Below the pieces are notes generated by a model that made no database searches, was not told the DNA's origin, and saw nothing but the letters and a program-made list of their open reading frames with translations. From positions 20,494-84,493 of the forward strand of contig NZ_DAMACX010000014.1 in the NCBI RefSeq assembly GCF_031998825.1: 64,000 bases of DNA. Direction: 5' to 3'. This DNA comes from Pseudescherichia sp031998825 (lineage in GTDB: Bacteria; Pseudomonadota; Gammaproteobacteria; Enterobacterales; Enterobacteriaceae). Made by a program: the position numbers and the translations under genes. Position 1 is the stretch's first letter. Each line of letters begins with the position of its first letter. Of the stretch, positions 7,047 through 15,966 are shown in pieces.

Positions 7047-8333
7047 ATGGATGCGTTTGTTTTGTTATTCACCCTCGCCATCTTGCTGGCGCTGGGGATG
7101 CCGGTGGCCTTCGCCGTCGGATTAAGCGCCGTCGCGGGTGCGCTGTGGATCGATCTGCCTCTTGAGGCGCTGATGATCCAGATCACCAGCGGAGTGAACA
7201 AGTTTACCCTGCTGGCGATCCCGTTCTTTATCCTGGCGGGCGCGATCATGGCGGAAGGGGGCATTGCCCGGCGGCTGGTTAACTTTGCCTACGTCTTTGT
7301 TGGCTTTATTCGCGGCGGCCTGTCGCTGGTGAATATCGTCGCCTCGACCTTTTTCGGCGCGATCTCCGGCTCGTCGGTGGCGGACACGGCCTCTATCGGC
7401 AGCGTGATGATCCCGGAGATGGAGAAGAAGGGCTATCCGCGTGAGTACGCGGCGGCGGTGACCGCCAGCGGCTCGGTGCAGGCCATTCTCATCCCGCCCA
7501 GCCATAACTCGGTGATCTACTCTCTGGCGGCGGGGGGCACGGTCTCTATCGCCACCCTGTTTATTGCTGGCGTGCTGCCGGGTCTGCTGCTTGGTGTAAG
7601 CCTGATGGTGCTCTGCCTGGGGTTTGCCCGCAAACGCGGCTACCCGAAAGGAGAGCGGATCCCGTTTAAGCAGGCTTTGAAAATCCTGTTGGATGCCACG
7701 TGGGGGCTGATGACGGTGGTGATCATTCTCGGCGGCATTCTGTCGGGGATCTTTACCGCTACCGAGTCGGCGGCGGTCGCCTGCCTGTGGGCGTTTTTCG
7801 TGACCATGTTTATCTACCGCGACTACAAGTGGAACGAGCTGCCGAAGCTGATGTGCCGCACGGTGAAGACCGTCACCATCGTGATGATCCTGATTGGCTT
7901 TGCCGCGGCGTTCGGCGCGGTGATGACCTACATGCAGTTGCCGATGCGTATCACCGAGTTCTTCACCTCGCTATCGGATAACAAGTACGTCATCCTGATC
8001 TACCTCAACATCATGCTGCTGCTGATTGGCACCCTGATGGATATGGCCCCGATCATCCTGATCCTGACCCCGGTGCTGCTGCCGGTAACTAACTCATTAG
8101 GGATCGATCCGGTGCACTTCGGCATGATCATGATGGTTAACCTCGGGATCGGGCTGATCACGCCGCCGGTAGGATCGGTGCTGTTTGTCGCCAGTGCGGT
8201 GAGCAAGCAGAAGATCGAAACGGTAGTAAAGGCAATGCTGCCCTTCTACGCGATACTGCTGGTCGTGTTAGGCATGGTGACCTATATTCCGGCCATCTCG
8301 CTCTGGCTACCGAGATTGTTAGGAATGCAGTAG
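7047..8333 (+). CDS. TRAP transporter large membrane subunit, DctM family
   Basis: A 428-residue polytopic protein of the ion-transporter superfamily. It is the Na+-driven permease subunit of a tripartite ATP-independent periplasmic transporter. Family motifs visible include AIPFFILAGAIMAEGG, the FGAISGSSVADTASIGSVMIPEM hairpin region, and GLITPPVGSVLF near the C-terminus. Length is normal for DctM. It is the last gene of the operon and is followed immediately by a REP cluster, which may terminate or stabilise the message. Confidence 0.92.
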   Translation: MDAFVLLFTLAILLALGMPVAFAVGLSAVAGALWIDLPLEALMIQITSGVNKFTLLAIPFFILAGAIMAEGGIARRLVNFAYVFVGFIRGGLSLVNIVASTFFGAISGSSVADTASIGSVMIPEMEKKGYPREYAAAVTASGSVQAILIPPSHNSVIYSLAAGGTVSIATLFIAGVLPGLLLGVSLMVLCLGFARKRGYPKGERIPFKQALKILLDATWGLMTVVIILGGILSGIFTATESAAVACLWAFFVTMFIYRDYKWNELPKLMCRTVKTVTIVMILIGFAAAFGAVMTYMQLPMRITEFFTSLSDNKYVILIYLNIMLLLIGTLMDMAPIILILTPVLLPVTNSLGIDPVHFGMIMMVNLGIGLITPPVGSVLFVASAVSKQKIETVVKAMLPFYAILLVVLGMVTYIPAISLWLPRLLGMQ

Positions 8334-8338
8334 ACGTT

Positions 8339-8411
8339 ACGCCCGGCGGCGCTCCGCTTGCCGGGCCTACAAAACCGTAGGCCGGGTCAGGCGAAGCCGC
8401 CACCCGGCGTT
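8339..8411. repeat. BIME (two inverted REP units) between the TRAP operon and zntA
   Basis: Two inverted GCCCGGCGGCGC / GCCACCCGGCGT units fill the whole gap between two convergent genes. Together with the unit at 676-760 this brackets the block absent from K-12. Confidence 0.85.
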
Positions 8412-10598
8412 TTATCGGCGGCGTAACAAACGCACTGCGTTCGCCGTCACCAGCACCGTTGCGCCGGTGTCGGCGAGCACCGCCAGCCAAAGTCCGGTGA
8501 TCCCCAGCAGGGTGGTCACCAGGAACACCGCCTTCAGCCCCAGCGCAATAGCAATGTTCTGCCGAATGTTGGCGTGCGTTGCCCGTGCCAGGGTAATCAT
8601 CTCTGCCAGCCCGCTTAGCCTGCTGTGAGTCAGCGCCGCGTCGGCGGTCTCCAGCGCCACGTCGGTGCCGCTGCCCATCGCAATACCGATGGTCGCTGCC
8701 TTCATTGCCGGAGCATCGTTAATACCGTCCCCGACCATTGCCAGCGGGGTGTGCGCATTCAATGCGGTTACCGCCGCCACCTTATCTGCTGGCAGCAGCC
8801 CCGCTTTAAACTCAAGCCCCAGCTCGTCAGCTACCGCCGCTGCTGCACGCGGGTTATCGCCCGTCAGGATCGTCCCCTGCACGCCCAGCCGATGCAGGGC
8901 GGCAACGGCTTCTTTGGCATCGTCACGCAGCGTGTCCCGCAGCGCCAGCAGGCCTTTTAACGCGCCCTCTTCAGTAATAACCACCACCGTCTGCCCGGCG
9001 GCTTCCAGCTCGTGGATGCGCGCGCAATATTCGCTGGCAGGAAACGTATCCGCCGCGCAGATCAGCGCCTTTTTGCCCGCGACGTCGGCCTCAATACCCG
9101 ATCCCACCAGCGCACGCTGCGCCGTAGCGGCCGGGATCACCAGCCCACGAGAGTGGGCTTCCCGCACAATCGCCTGCGCCAGCGGGTGGGTCGAACCCTG
9201 CTCAACCGCGGCGGCCAGCGTAAGCAGTTCGTTCTCAGTGGTTGCATGAGGATAAACCCCGGTAACCTGCGGTTTACCCAGCGTCAGGGTGCCGGTTTTA
9301 TCGAAGGCAATATGGCGCACGCGTCCGAGCTGCTCCAGCGCCGCGCCGCCTTTAATCAACGCGCCCCTGCGGGCCGCTGCCGCCAGCCCGGAAGCGATCG
9401 CCGCTGGGGTGGAGATCACCAGCGCGCACGGACAGCCGATGAGCAGCAGCGTCAACCCCTTGTAGATCCAGCCTTCCCACGGGGCGCTGAAAAGCAGCGG
9501 AGGCACAACGGCAACCAGCAGGGCGATGAGCATAATGATGGGGGTATAGATCCGGCTGAAGCGATCGATAAAGCGCTCCACGGGCGCGCGGCGCTCCTCG
9601 GCCTCCTCGATCAACCTGAGGATGCGGTCGATAGCGCTGTCGCCCGGCTCTGAAAGCACCTTGAGCTGGACCAGACGATCCACGCTGGTGGCCCCGGCAG
9701 GCACTTTCTCCCCTGCGGTTCGCTCCACCGGGATCGATTCGCCGGTAAGGGCGCTCTCATCAAAGCCAGCGGCGGCAGTAAGCAGCGCCCCGTCGGCGGG
9801 CAAACGCCCTCCAGCAGCGACTTCAATCACGTCCCCCGGTCGCAGCGTCTCTATCGCTACCGTTTTACGCTCACCGTCGACCAGCAGAGTGGCGGTCTCC
9901 GGTTTAAGCGCCATCAGGGCGCTGACTCCCTTCCGCGCCCGGCTGGCGGCCCAGCCTTCAAGACGCTCGCCGATTAAAAACAGCAGCAGCACCATCGCTG
10001 CCTCTGCCGTTGCGCCGATGAACAGCGCCCCGATAGCCGCCACGCTCATCAGCGTCTCAATAGCAAACCAGCTGCCGCTTCTCATCAGGCGCAGCGCCTG
10101 ACGGGCGATAGGGTAGAGACCAACAAGGGTGGTGGCGACAAAGGCCAGATTACCGAACGGGTGGTTGACCTGCTCCAGCGCCCAGCTTAGCGCCATCATG
10201 ATAATCAGCGTAATGAGCGGCAGGTTTTCCTGCAGGAAGGACGTTTTCTCCGCCGGGGCCGTCTCGCTGCGCAGGGTGTAACCGGCATTTTTAACCGCCG
10301 TCTCGACCTGAGCGCTGACGTTGCCCGAGGCGTTGATCAGCAGCTTCTCGGTGGCGAAAATCACCTGAACCTGCTCAACCCCGGCAACCTGTCTAACCGC
10401 GTTCTCTACTTTGCGCGCGCAGGCGGCGCAGTCCATACCGTTAACGATCCAGCTGTAACGGCTACCGCTATCTGGCAGGGGGGCAGCGCGCTGCGTCTCA
10501 CACTCTTCCGTGCAGCAGCAATCCTCCTGGACCGGTGCAGGGGCGGGCTTAAATGCCGTAAACTGCGGCGCTTTTTTGGGCTTTTCAGGGATAGACAT
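8412..10598 (-). CDS. zntA: Zn(II)/Cd(II)/Pb(II)-exporting P-type ATPase ZntA
   Basis: A 728-residue P1B-type ATPase that pumps zinc, cadmium and lead out of the cytoplasm. Visible features in order: an N-terminal cysteine cluster (Cys27-29, Cys33), a heavy-metal-associated domain with GMDCAAC (Cys57, Cys60), the actuator TGES (285-288), the transmembrane metal-site CPC (389-391), the phosphorylated Asp433 in DKTGTLT, and the hinge motif MVGDGINDAPA. Length is close to the K-12 protein (732). The start ATG follows GGAGGACATC. Expression should depend on ZntR, whose operator lies just upstream. Confidence 0.97.
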   Translation of the reverse strand: MSIPEKPKKAPQFTAFKPAPAPVQEDCCCTEECETQRAAPLPDSGSRYSWIVNGMDCAACARKVENAVRQVAGVEQVQVIFATEKLLINASGNVSAQVETAVKNAGYTLRSETAPAEKTSFLQENLPLITLIIMMALSWALEQVNHPFGNLAFVATTLVGLYPIARQALRLMRSGSWFAIETLMSVAAIGALFIGATAEAAMVLLLFLIGERLEGWAASRARKGVSALMALKPETATLLVDGERKTVAIETLRPGDVIEVAAGGRLPADGALLTAAAGFDESALTGESIPVERTAGEKVPAGATSVDRLVQLKVLSEPGDSAIDRILRLIEEAEERRAPVERFIDRFSRIYTPIIMLIALLVAVVPPLLFSAPWEGWIYKGLTLLLIGCPCALVISTPAAIASGLAAAARRGALIKGGAALEQLGRVRHIAFDKTGTLTLGKPQVTGVYPHATTENELLTLAAAVEQGSTHPLAQAIVREAHSRGLVIPAATAQRALVGSGIEADVAGKKALICAADTFPASEYCARIHELEAAGQTVVVITEEGALKGLLALRDTLRDDAKEAVAALHRLGVQGTILTGDNPRAAAAVADELGLEFKAGLLPADKVAAVTALNAHTPLAMVGDGINDAPAMKAATIGIAMGSGTDVALETADAALTHSRLSGLAEMITLARATHANIRQNIAIALGLKAVFLVTTLLGITGLWLAVLADTGATVLVTANAVRLLRRR

Positions 10599-10636
10599 GA
10601 TGTCCTCCGGTCAATGATAATTTTCTCATTAACCGG

Positions 10637-10668
10637 AGGATACACTCTGGAGTCGACTCCAGAGTCAA
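10637..10668 (-). promoter_or_regulatory. zntA promoter with ZntR operator
   Basis: Read leftward: -35 TTGACT (10668-10663), then a 20-base spacer and -10 TATCCT (10642-10637). A perfect 22-base palindrome at 10644-10665 (ACTCTGGAGTC and its complement) sits between them. The over-long spacer with a dyad inside is the hallmark of MerR-family activation; the same ZntR site is known at E. coli zntA. Confidence 0.95.
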
Positions 10669-10671
10669 GCG

Positions 10672-11298
10672 TTATAGATAGAGAGAGCGAACAATCAGGA
10701 AGTGGCCAGCAAAATAGCAGGCGCTGGAGATAGCGCTGTCTGCCCGGAAGCGGCGGCGATAGTGACTGCCCAGCCAGACGATATTACTCAGCAGCAGCAG
10801 GGCTGCACCGACAAATGCCGACAGCGCCGGGCTGGTAGGACGGAAGAACCACAGCTCGCCTGCCAGCCAGACCATCACCAGCGTCATAGCGATAAAGGTA
10901 CAGATGGGCCAGCGCAGCTCCTCAAGGCGCGTCCAGACGGTAGCGATCAACAGGACGCCAATCACCAGCAGCACCAGCGGCAGCGGCCAGAAGAAGCTGA
11001 GGGTCATCTGGCTGGCGAAGTAGATGGTGTAGAGCAGATGGGCGAGGAAGAACGCCCCAATGGCGTAGAGCAGCTGCTGGCGCGGCAGCAGGGTCAGTGC
11101 ATCGCCCACCAGGGTGGCGCACAGACCCGCCAGCACCAGATAGCTGACGGCGTTAAACATCGGTGCCTGCCAGGCCAGCAGTAACAGCAGCAGCAGCGTG
11201 ACGGGTTTAAAGACCCAGCGTTGCCAGGCTGGCCCGCGATAGGAGGCATCCACATAAAGCCAGGCGGAAAAACAGACGGCGATAAACGACCAGAGCAT
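10672..11298 (-). CDS. yhhN: YhhN/TMEM86 family membrane protein
   Basis: A 208-residue protein made almost wholly of hydrophobic helices (about eight), with the family VGDALTLLP-type motif near residue 65 and an LYTIYF segment. The family includes mammalian lysoplasmalogenase TMEM86B; the function of the bacterial members is not settled. It lies upstream of zntA in the same orientation, as in E. coli, and its stop codon is only a few bases before the zntA -35 box, so zntA still has its own promoter. Confidence 0.9.
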   Translation of the reverse strand: MLWSFIAVCFSAWLYVDASYRGPAWQRWVFKPVTLLLLLLLAWQAPMFNAVSYLVLAGLCATLVGDALTLLPRQQLLYAIGAFFLAHLLYTIYFASQMTLSFFWPLPLVLLVIGVLLIATVWTRLEELRWPICTFIAMTLVMVWLAGELWFFRPTSPALSAFVGAALLLLSNIVWLGSHYRRRFRADSAISSACYFAGHFLIVRSLYL

Positions 11299-11401
11299 CT
11301 TAATTCCTTGAATTTGTTACTGTCTCGTGGGCTTTACGCCCACACCCTTGCTATTCAGTGTAGTGGCCGTTGCGGGCAGATGACAATGCTGGCCCGCGCG
11401 A

Positions 11402-11683
11402 TTACTTCTTCTGCTGAAGATTCTGCTTAAGCCTTTTCTGCCACACCAGCAGCTCAAAGACGCCAAACAGGAAGATGCGCCACTGCTCGGCGGCGGTCAT
11501 CTGCGGGCCATCCTTTGGCAGGGCGGTTTTCATCATTACCATCTGCAGGGCATGCATAAAGGCGGTGAAAACCAGCGCCACGTTGACAAAGATATTCAGC
11601 GGACGCGGGAAGGGATGGATCAGGTTGAGGATCAGAAACGCCCAGACGCACAGCATCAGAACCCGGCCCAGATTAATCAGCAT
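11402..11683 (-). CDS. yhhL: DUF1145 family small membrane protein YhhL
   Basis: A 93-residue protein with three hydrophobic segments, a conserved LNLIHPFPRPLN stretch and a basic C-terminus. It matches the DUF1145 family (YhhL in E. coli); no function is established. Its start overlaps the 3' end of rsmD by seven bases, implying translational coupling. In E. coli a gene yhhM (DUF2500) lies between yhhL and yhhN; here the 103 bases between them have no room for it. Confidence 0.85.
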   Translation of the reverse strand: MLINLGRVLMLCVWAFLILNLIHPFPRPLNIFVNVALVFTAFMHALQMVMMKTALPKDGPQMTAAEQWRIFLFGVFELLVWQKRLKQNLQQKK

Positions 11684-12288
11684 GTTACGCTCCCTGTACT
11701 TATTGATGATTGAGGTACTTGTCGGTGATAGAGGCGGTAGGCTACCTGACCGGCTATCTTTTCACGGTGCAAATCCCAGTGCGTTGGCACGGGCGGCAGC
11801 CCATTTTCCACTTCGCTCTCTACATAGATTAGCGCGTCATCCGCCAGCCAGCCGTTATTTTCCAGCAGCCGCAACGTCTCATCAAGCAGGCCTTTACGGA
11901 ACGGCGGATCGACAAAGACGATATCATGCGGGGTCCCGTTCTGGGTAAGGAACGCGAGGGTATTGTCATTAACCACCTTGCCCTGGGCGGCGTTCAGCGT
12001 CGCCAGGTTCTGTTGCAGCTGGCGGGCCACGCCGCGCTCCATCTCTACCAGCGTCGCAGAGGCGGCATAGCGCGACAGCGCCTCCAGGCCCAGCGCACCG
12101 CTGCCAGCGAAGCAGTCGAGGCAGCGCGCGTCTACCATTGAGGGGGCCAGCCAGTTAAACAGGGTCTCCCTGACGCGATCCGTCGTTGGTCGCAGGCCAG
12201 GGCTGTCCGGCACCGGGAGTTTTCGGCCGCGCCACTGGCCGCCAATGATGCGTATCTGGCCGCTGGCGGCTCGGTTGGGTTTTTTCAT
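11677..12288 (-). CDS. rsmD: 16S rRNA (guanine(966)-N2)-methyltransferase RsmD
   Basis: A 203-residue SAM-dependent methyltransferase that modifies G966 of 16S rRNA on assembled 30S particles. Motifs: RIIGGQWRGRKLPVPD, the SAM-binding DCFAGSGALGLEALSR, and the catalytic VDPPF. The ATG at 12288 (MKKPNRAAS) gives the E. coli-like N-terminus; the frame is also open to a GTG at 12306. It is divergent from ftsY, as in E. coli. Confidence 0.95.
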   Translation of the reverse strand: MKKPNRAASGQIRIIGGQWRGRKLPVPDSPGLRPTTDRVRETLFNWLAPSMVDARCLDCFAGSGALGLEALSRYAASATLVEMERGVARQLQQNLATLNAAQGKVVNDNTLAFLTQNGTPHDIVFVDPPFRKGLLDETLRLLENNGWLADDALIYVESEVENGLPPVPTHWDLHREKIAGQVAYRLYHRQVPQSSISTGSVTC

Positions 12289-12491
12289 AATGCTGGCTCT
12301 GGTCACAATTTTTAGGCCGCCATTTTAGCGGCGGGCGACGCCGGACGAAACCTTAATCCGCAGGCGGTGCTGTAGAATCAGGAAAGTGTTAGACTAACGA
12401 ATTACTTACACCATTTTCAGTCCCTGTTTGCGACTATCTTTAGGACAATACGGGCTGTGCCATGAATTAACCGCGAGGAGTGTAGTCGCAA

Positions 12492-13970
12492 ATGGCAAAA
12501 GAGAAAAAACGGGGTTTCCTCTCCTGGCTGGGCTTAGGCCCGAAAGAGGAGCCGCAGCAGGCGGAGCCAGAGCAGCAGGTTGAGCAGCAGCCGGAAGAGC
12601 AGATCCAGCAGCAGGCGGCGGTTGTCACTGAAAAAGAAGCGGAAACGGAAGCAGAAGCGAAGGCGGAGCATGCCCCGCATAGCGAAGCCGAATCAGAAGC
12701 CTTTGCCGCCGACGTCGTCGAGGTGACGGAGCAGGTTGCTGCCCAGGAAGAGATTCATAAAGAGGTTCAGGAGACCGTTGCGGAAAAGGCTCCAGAAGAC
12801 ATTCAAGCGGAGCCAGCGGCACCTCTGCATGCTCAGCCGCCGGTGTACATTGAACCGGAAGAGCTGCCGCAGACGGAAGAGGTCGCTCTTATCGAGCCGG
12901 AGCCGGAAGAGTGGTTAACCGAAGAGGACCAGCGTGAGATCACCGACGAGGAGCTGGAGGCCGCCGCGCTCTCTGCTCCTGCGGAAGAGGAGATCGCCCT
13001 CGAGGAGGAGCCTGTAGCGGTCGCGCCTCTGGAGCAGGAAAAACCCACCAAAGAGGGTTTCTTTGCGCGCCTGAAACGCAGCCTGCTGAAAACGAAAGAG
13101 AATCTCGGTTCCGGATTTATCACTCTTTTCCGCGGCAAAAAAATCGATGATGATCTGTTCGAGGAGCTGGAAGAGCAGCTGCTGGTGGCGGACGTTGGCG
13201 TTGAGACGACGCGCAAAATTATCGCCACGCTGACCGAGAGCGCCAGCCGCAAACAGCTGCACGATGCCGAAGCGCTTTACGGCCTGCTGAAGGCGGAGAT
13301 GGGTGATATTCTCGCAAAAGTTGATGCGCCGCTTAATATTGAAGGCAAAACGCCGTTTGTTATCCTGATGGTGGGCGTCAACGGCGTGGGTAAAACCACG
13401 ACTATCGGCAAGCTGGCCCGTCAGTTTGAACAGCAGGGTAAATCGGTGATGCTGGCGGCAGGGGATACCTTCCGTGCGGCGGCGGTTGAGCAGCTTCAGG
13501 TGTGGGGCCAGCGCAACAATATCCCGGTGATTGCCCAGCACACCGGTGCGGACTCCGCCTCGGTGATTTTTGACGCCATCCAGGCAGCGAAATCACGCGG
13601 CATCGACGTGCTAATCGCCGATACCGCCGGGCGCTTGCAGAATAAAGCGCACCTGATGGAAGAGCTGAAAAAGATTGTCCGCGTAATGAAAAAGCTGGAC
13701 GTCGACGCGCCGCATGAAGTGATGCTGACCATTGACGCCAGCACCGGGCAGAATGCAGTAAGCCAGACCCGTCTGTTTAACGAGGCGGTAGGCCTGACGG
13801 GGATCACTCTGACCAAGCTGGATGGTACGGCGAAGGGTGGGGTGATCTTCTCCGTCGCCGACCAGTTCGGGATCCCTATCCGGTATATCGGGACTGGCGA
13901 GCGTATAGAGGACTTGCGTCCGTTTAATGCGGGCGATTTTATAGAGGCACTTTTTGCCCGAGAGGATTAA
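12492..13970 (+). CDS. ftsY: Signal recognition particle receptor FtsY
   Basis: A 492-residue SRP GTPase that docks SRP-bound ribosomes at the inner membrane. The first ~190 residues are a long, very acidic A domain rich in Glu, Gln and Ala, normal for enterobacteria. The NG domain follows. The GTPase P-loop is GVNGVGKTT near residues 295-303; DTAGR and TKLDGTAKGG follow. The start has GCGAGGAG upstream. It begins the ftsYEX operon, with ftsE starting two bases after its stop. Confidence 0.97.
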   Translation: MAKEKKRGFLSWLGLGPKEEPQQAEPEQQVEQQPEEQIQQQAAVVTEKEAETEAEAKAEHAPHSEAESEAFAADVVEVTEQVAAQEEIHKEVQETVAEKAPEDIQAEPAAPLHAQPPVYIEPEELPQTEEVALIEPEPEEWLTEEDQREITDEELEAAALSAPAEEEIALEEEPVAVAPLEQEKPTKEGFFARLKRSLLKTKENLGSGFITLFRGKKIDDDLFEELEEQLLVADVGVETTRKIIATLTESASRKQLHDAEALYGLLKAEMGDILAKVDAPLNIEGKTPFVILMVGVNGVGKTTTIGKLARQFEQQGKSVMLAAGDTFRAAAVEQLQVWGQRNNIPVIAQHTGADSASVIFDAIQAAKSRGIDVLIADTAGRLQNKAHLMEELKKIVRVMKKLDVDAPHEVMLTIDASTGQNAVSQTRLFNEAVGLTGITLTKLDGTAKGGVIFSVADQFGIPIRYIGTGERIEDLRPFNAGDFIEALFARED

Positions 13971-13972
13971 CA

Positions 13973-14641
13973 ATGATTCGCTTTGAACACGTCAGCAAGG
14001 CCTATCTCGGTGGGAGACAAGCGCTGCAGGGGGTGACCTTTCACCTGCAGCAGGGCGAGATGGCATTTCTGACCGGCCACTCTGGCGCAGGGAAAAGTAC
14101 GCTGCTCAAGCTAATCTGTGGTATTGAGCGGCCAAGCGCCGGGAAAATCTTCTTTGGCGGCCATGATATTAGCCGCCTGAAGAATCGCGAAGTGCCGTTT
14201 CTGCGTCGGCAGATCGGCATGATTTTCCAGGATCACCATCTGTTGATGGACCGTACGGTTTACGACAACGTGGCTATCCCACTGATTATTGCCGGGGCCA
14301 GCGGGGATGATATTCGTCGCCGTGTCTCTGCGGCGCTGGATAAGGTCGGGCTGCTGGACAAAGCGAAAAATTTTCCGATTCAACTCTCCGGCGGTGAGCA
14401 GCAGCGCGTGGGTATCGCCCGCGCCGTGGTCAACAAGCCGGCGGTGCTGCTGGCGGATGAACCGACCGGTAACCTTGATGAGGCACTTTCGGAAGGCATT
14501 CTGCGCCTGTTCGAGGAGTTTAACCGCGTCGGGGTCACCGTTCTGATGGCGACGCACGACATCGGACTGATTTCCCGTCGTTCATATCGGACGTTGAGCC
14601 TGAGCGACGGCCATTTGCATGGAGGCCTGACGGGTGAATAA
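13973..14641 (+). CDS. ftsE: Cell division ATP-binding protein FtsE
   Basis: A 222-residue ABC ATPase that with FtsX forms the divisome complex that controls periplasmic amidase activation through EnvC. Walker A GHSGAGKST is at residues 35-43, the signature LSGGE follows, and the Walker B is LLADEPTGNLD. Length is standard. Its 3' end overlaps ftsX by eight bases. Confidence 0.97.
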   Translation: MIRFEHVSKAYLGGRQALQGVTFHLQQGEMAFLTGHSGAGKSTLLKLICGIERPSAGKIFFGGHDISRLKNREVPFLRRQIGMIFQDHHLLMDRTVYDNVAIPLIIAGASGDDIRRRVSAALDKVGLLDKAKNFPIQLSGGEQQRVGIARAVVNKPAVLLADEPTGNLDEALSEGILRLFEEFNRVGVTVLMATHDIGLISRRSYRTLSLSDGHLHGGLTGE

Positions 14642-15689
14642 ACGCGACGCAGTAAATCAAATCCGCCAGTTTGGCGGCAGGTTCGATCGCTTCCGCAAGC
14701 CTGGCGCAGGCGCGGGCGGCAATCGTCCCCCATCCGGACGCAGCAAGACGCCGCCTAAGCCCGGCTCGCGGAAGAGTAACGTCTTCAATGAGCAGATGCG
14801 CTACGCGTTTAGCGGCGCGCTTCAGGATCTCAAGAGCAAGCCGCTGGCGACCTTCCTGACGGTGATGGTGATTGCTATCTCCCTCACGCTGCCCAGCGTC
14901 TGTTACATGGTCTATAAGAACGTCAACCAGGCGGCGACCCAGTACTATCCGTCGCCGCAGATCACCGTCTACCTTGATAAGGCGCTGGATGATAACGCCG
15001 CGCAGCAGGTGGTGGGCCAGCTACAGTCGGAGCAGGGGGTAGAGAAGGTCAACTATCTCTCCCGCGAGGATGCCCTTGGTGAGTTCCGTAACTGGTCCGG
15101 GTTTGGCGGCGCACTGGATATGCTCGAAGAGAACCCGCTGCCTGCCGTAGCGGTGGTAGTGCCCAAGCTTGATTTCCAGAGCACCGAGTCGCTGAATACG
15201 CTGCGGGATCGTATTACCCGTATCAACGGTATCGACGAAGTGCGCATGGACGACAGCTGGTTTGCCCGCCTGACGGCGCTGACCGGGCTGGTCGGCCGTG
15301 TGTCGGCAATGATCGGCGTTCTGATGGTAGCCGCCGTGTTCCTGGTGATCGGCAACAGCGTGCGTTTGAGCATCTTCTCCCGCCGCGACACGATCAACGT
15401 GCAGAAGCTGATTGGCGCGACCGACGGCTTCATTCTGCGCCCGTTCCTCTATGGCGGAGCACTGTTGGGCTTTAGCGGGGCGCTGATGTCGCTGATCCTC
15501 TCCGAGGTGCTGGTGATGCGGCTTTCCGCTGCCGTGACCGACGTAGCGAAGGTGTTTGGTACCCAGTTTAACCTCGACGGTCTGTCGTTTGATGAGTGCC
15601 TGTTGCTGCTGCTGGTCTGCTCGATGATCGGCTGGCTGGCCGCCTGGCTGGCGACGGTACAACATTTACGTCACTTTACGCCTGACTAA
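14634..15689 (+). CDS. ftsX: Cell division permease-like protein FtsX
   Basis: A 351-residue inner-membrane protein. It has a basic, Gly/Pro-rich cytoplasmic N-tail (residues 1-45), a first membrane span near residue 80, a periplasmic domain that in E. coli contacts EnvC, and three C-terminal spans. The start is a GTG inside the end of ftsE, giving translational coupling. FtsX resembles ABC permeases but no transport has been shown; it transmits FtsE ATPase state to cell wall hydrolase activation. Confidence 0.95.
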   Translation: MNKRDAVNQIRQFGGRFDRFRKPGAGAGGNRPPSGRSKTPPKPGSRKSNVFNEQMRYAFSGALQDLKSKPLATFLTVMVIAISLTLPSVCYMVYKNVNQAATQYYPSPQITVYLDKALDDNAAQQVVGQLQSEQGVEKVNYLSREDALGEFRNWSGFGGALDMLEENPLPAVAVVVPKLDFQSTESLNTLRDRITRINGIDEVRMDDSWFARLTALTGLVGRVSAMIGVLMVAAVFLVIGNSVRLSIFSRRDTINVQKLIGATDGFILRPFLYGGALLGFSGALMSLILSEVLVMRLSAAVTDVAKVFGTQFNLDGLSFDECLLLLLVCSMIGWLAAWLATVQHLRHFTPD

Positions 15690-15706
15690 GCGATTTTTTG
15701 ATATAC

Positions 15707-15742
15707 TCTTTCCCTGCACTTGATGTCTTGCAGGGAAAGAGT
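15707..15742. repeat. Long perfect hairpin between ftsX and rpoH
   Basis: Arms CTCTTTCCCTGCA (15707-15719) and its exact complement (15730-15742) enclose a 10-base loop. No U-run follows, so it is not a classic Rho-independent terminator. A TATACT -10-like hexamer overlaps its left edge; it could be part of an upstream rpoH promoter or an mRNA-processing element. Confidence 0.7.
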
Positions 15743-15824
15743 CCCTGTTATCTCTTCTCCCCTGCGTCTGTTTTTATCAATGAAGTGTCACAATTTGTGC
15801 GTAATCTATTCACAAGATGGCATT

Positions 15825-15851
15825 GAACTTGTGGATAAAATCACTGTCTGA
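15825..15851 (+). promoter_or_regulatory. Sigma-E-type rpoH promoter with DnaA box
   Basis: GAACTT and TCTGA are separated by 16 bases, fitting the sigma-E consensus; this corresponds to the extreme-heat promoter P3 of E. coli rpoH. A perfect DnaA box (TTATCCACA on the minus strand, 15830-15838) overlaps it, as described for E. coli. Confidence 0.85.
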
Positions 15852-15966
15852 TAAAAATGTGGATGATATTCTCGTTGCTCACAATCACTGGCATGTTTGT
15901 TGCCTGTTCCTGAAAAGAGAGAAGGGACAAACCGCCGCCAGTAAGAAGTCTATTGAGAGGATTTGA

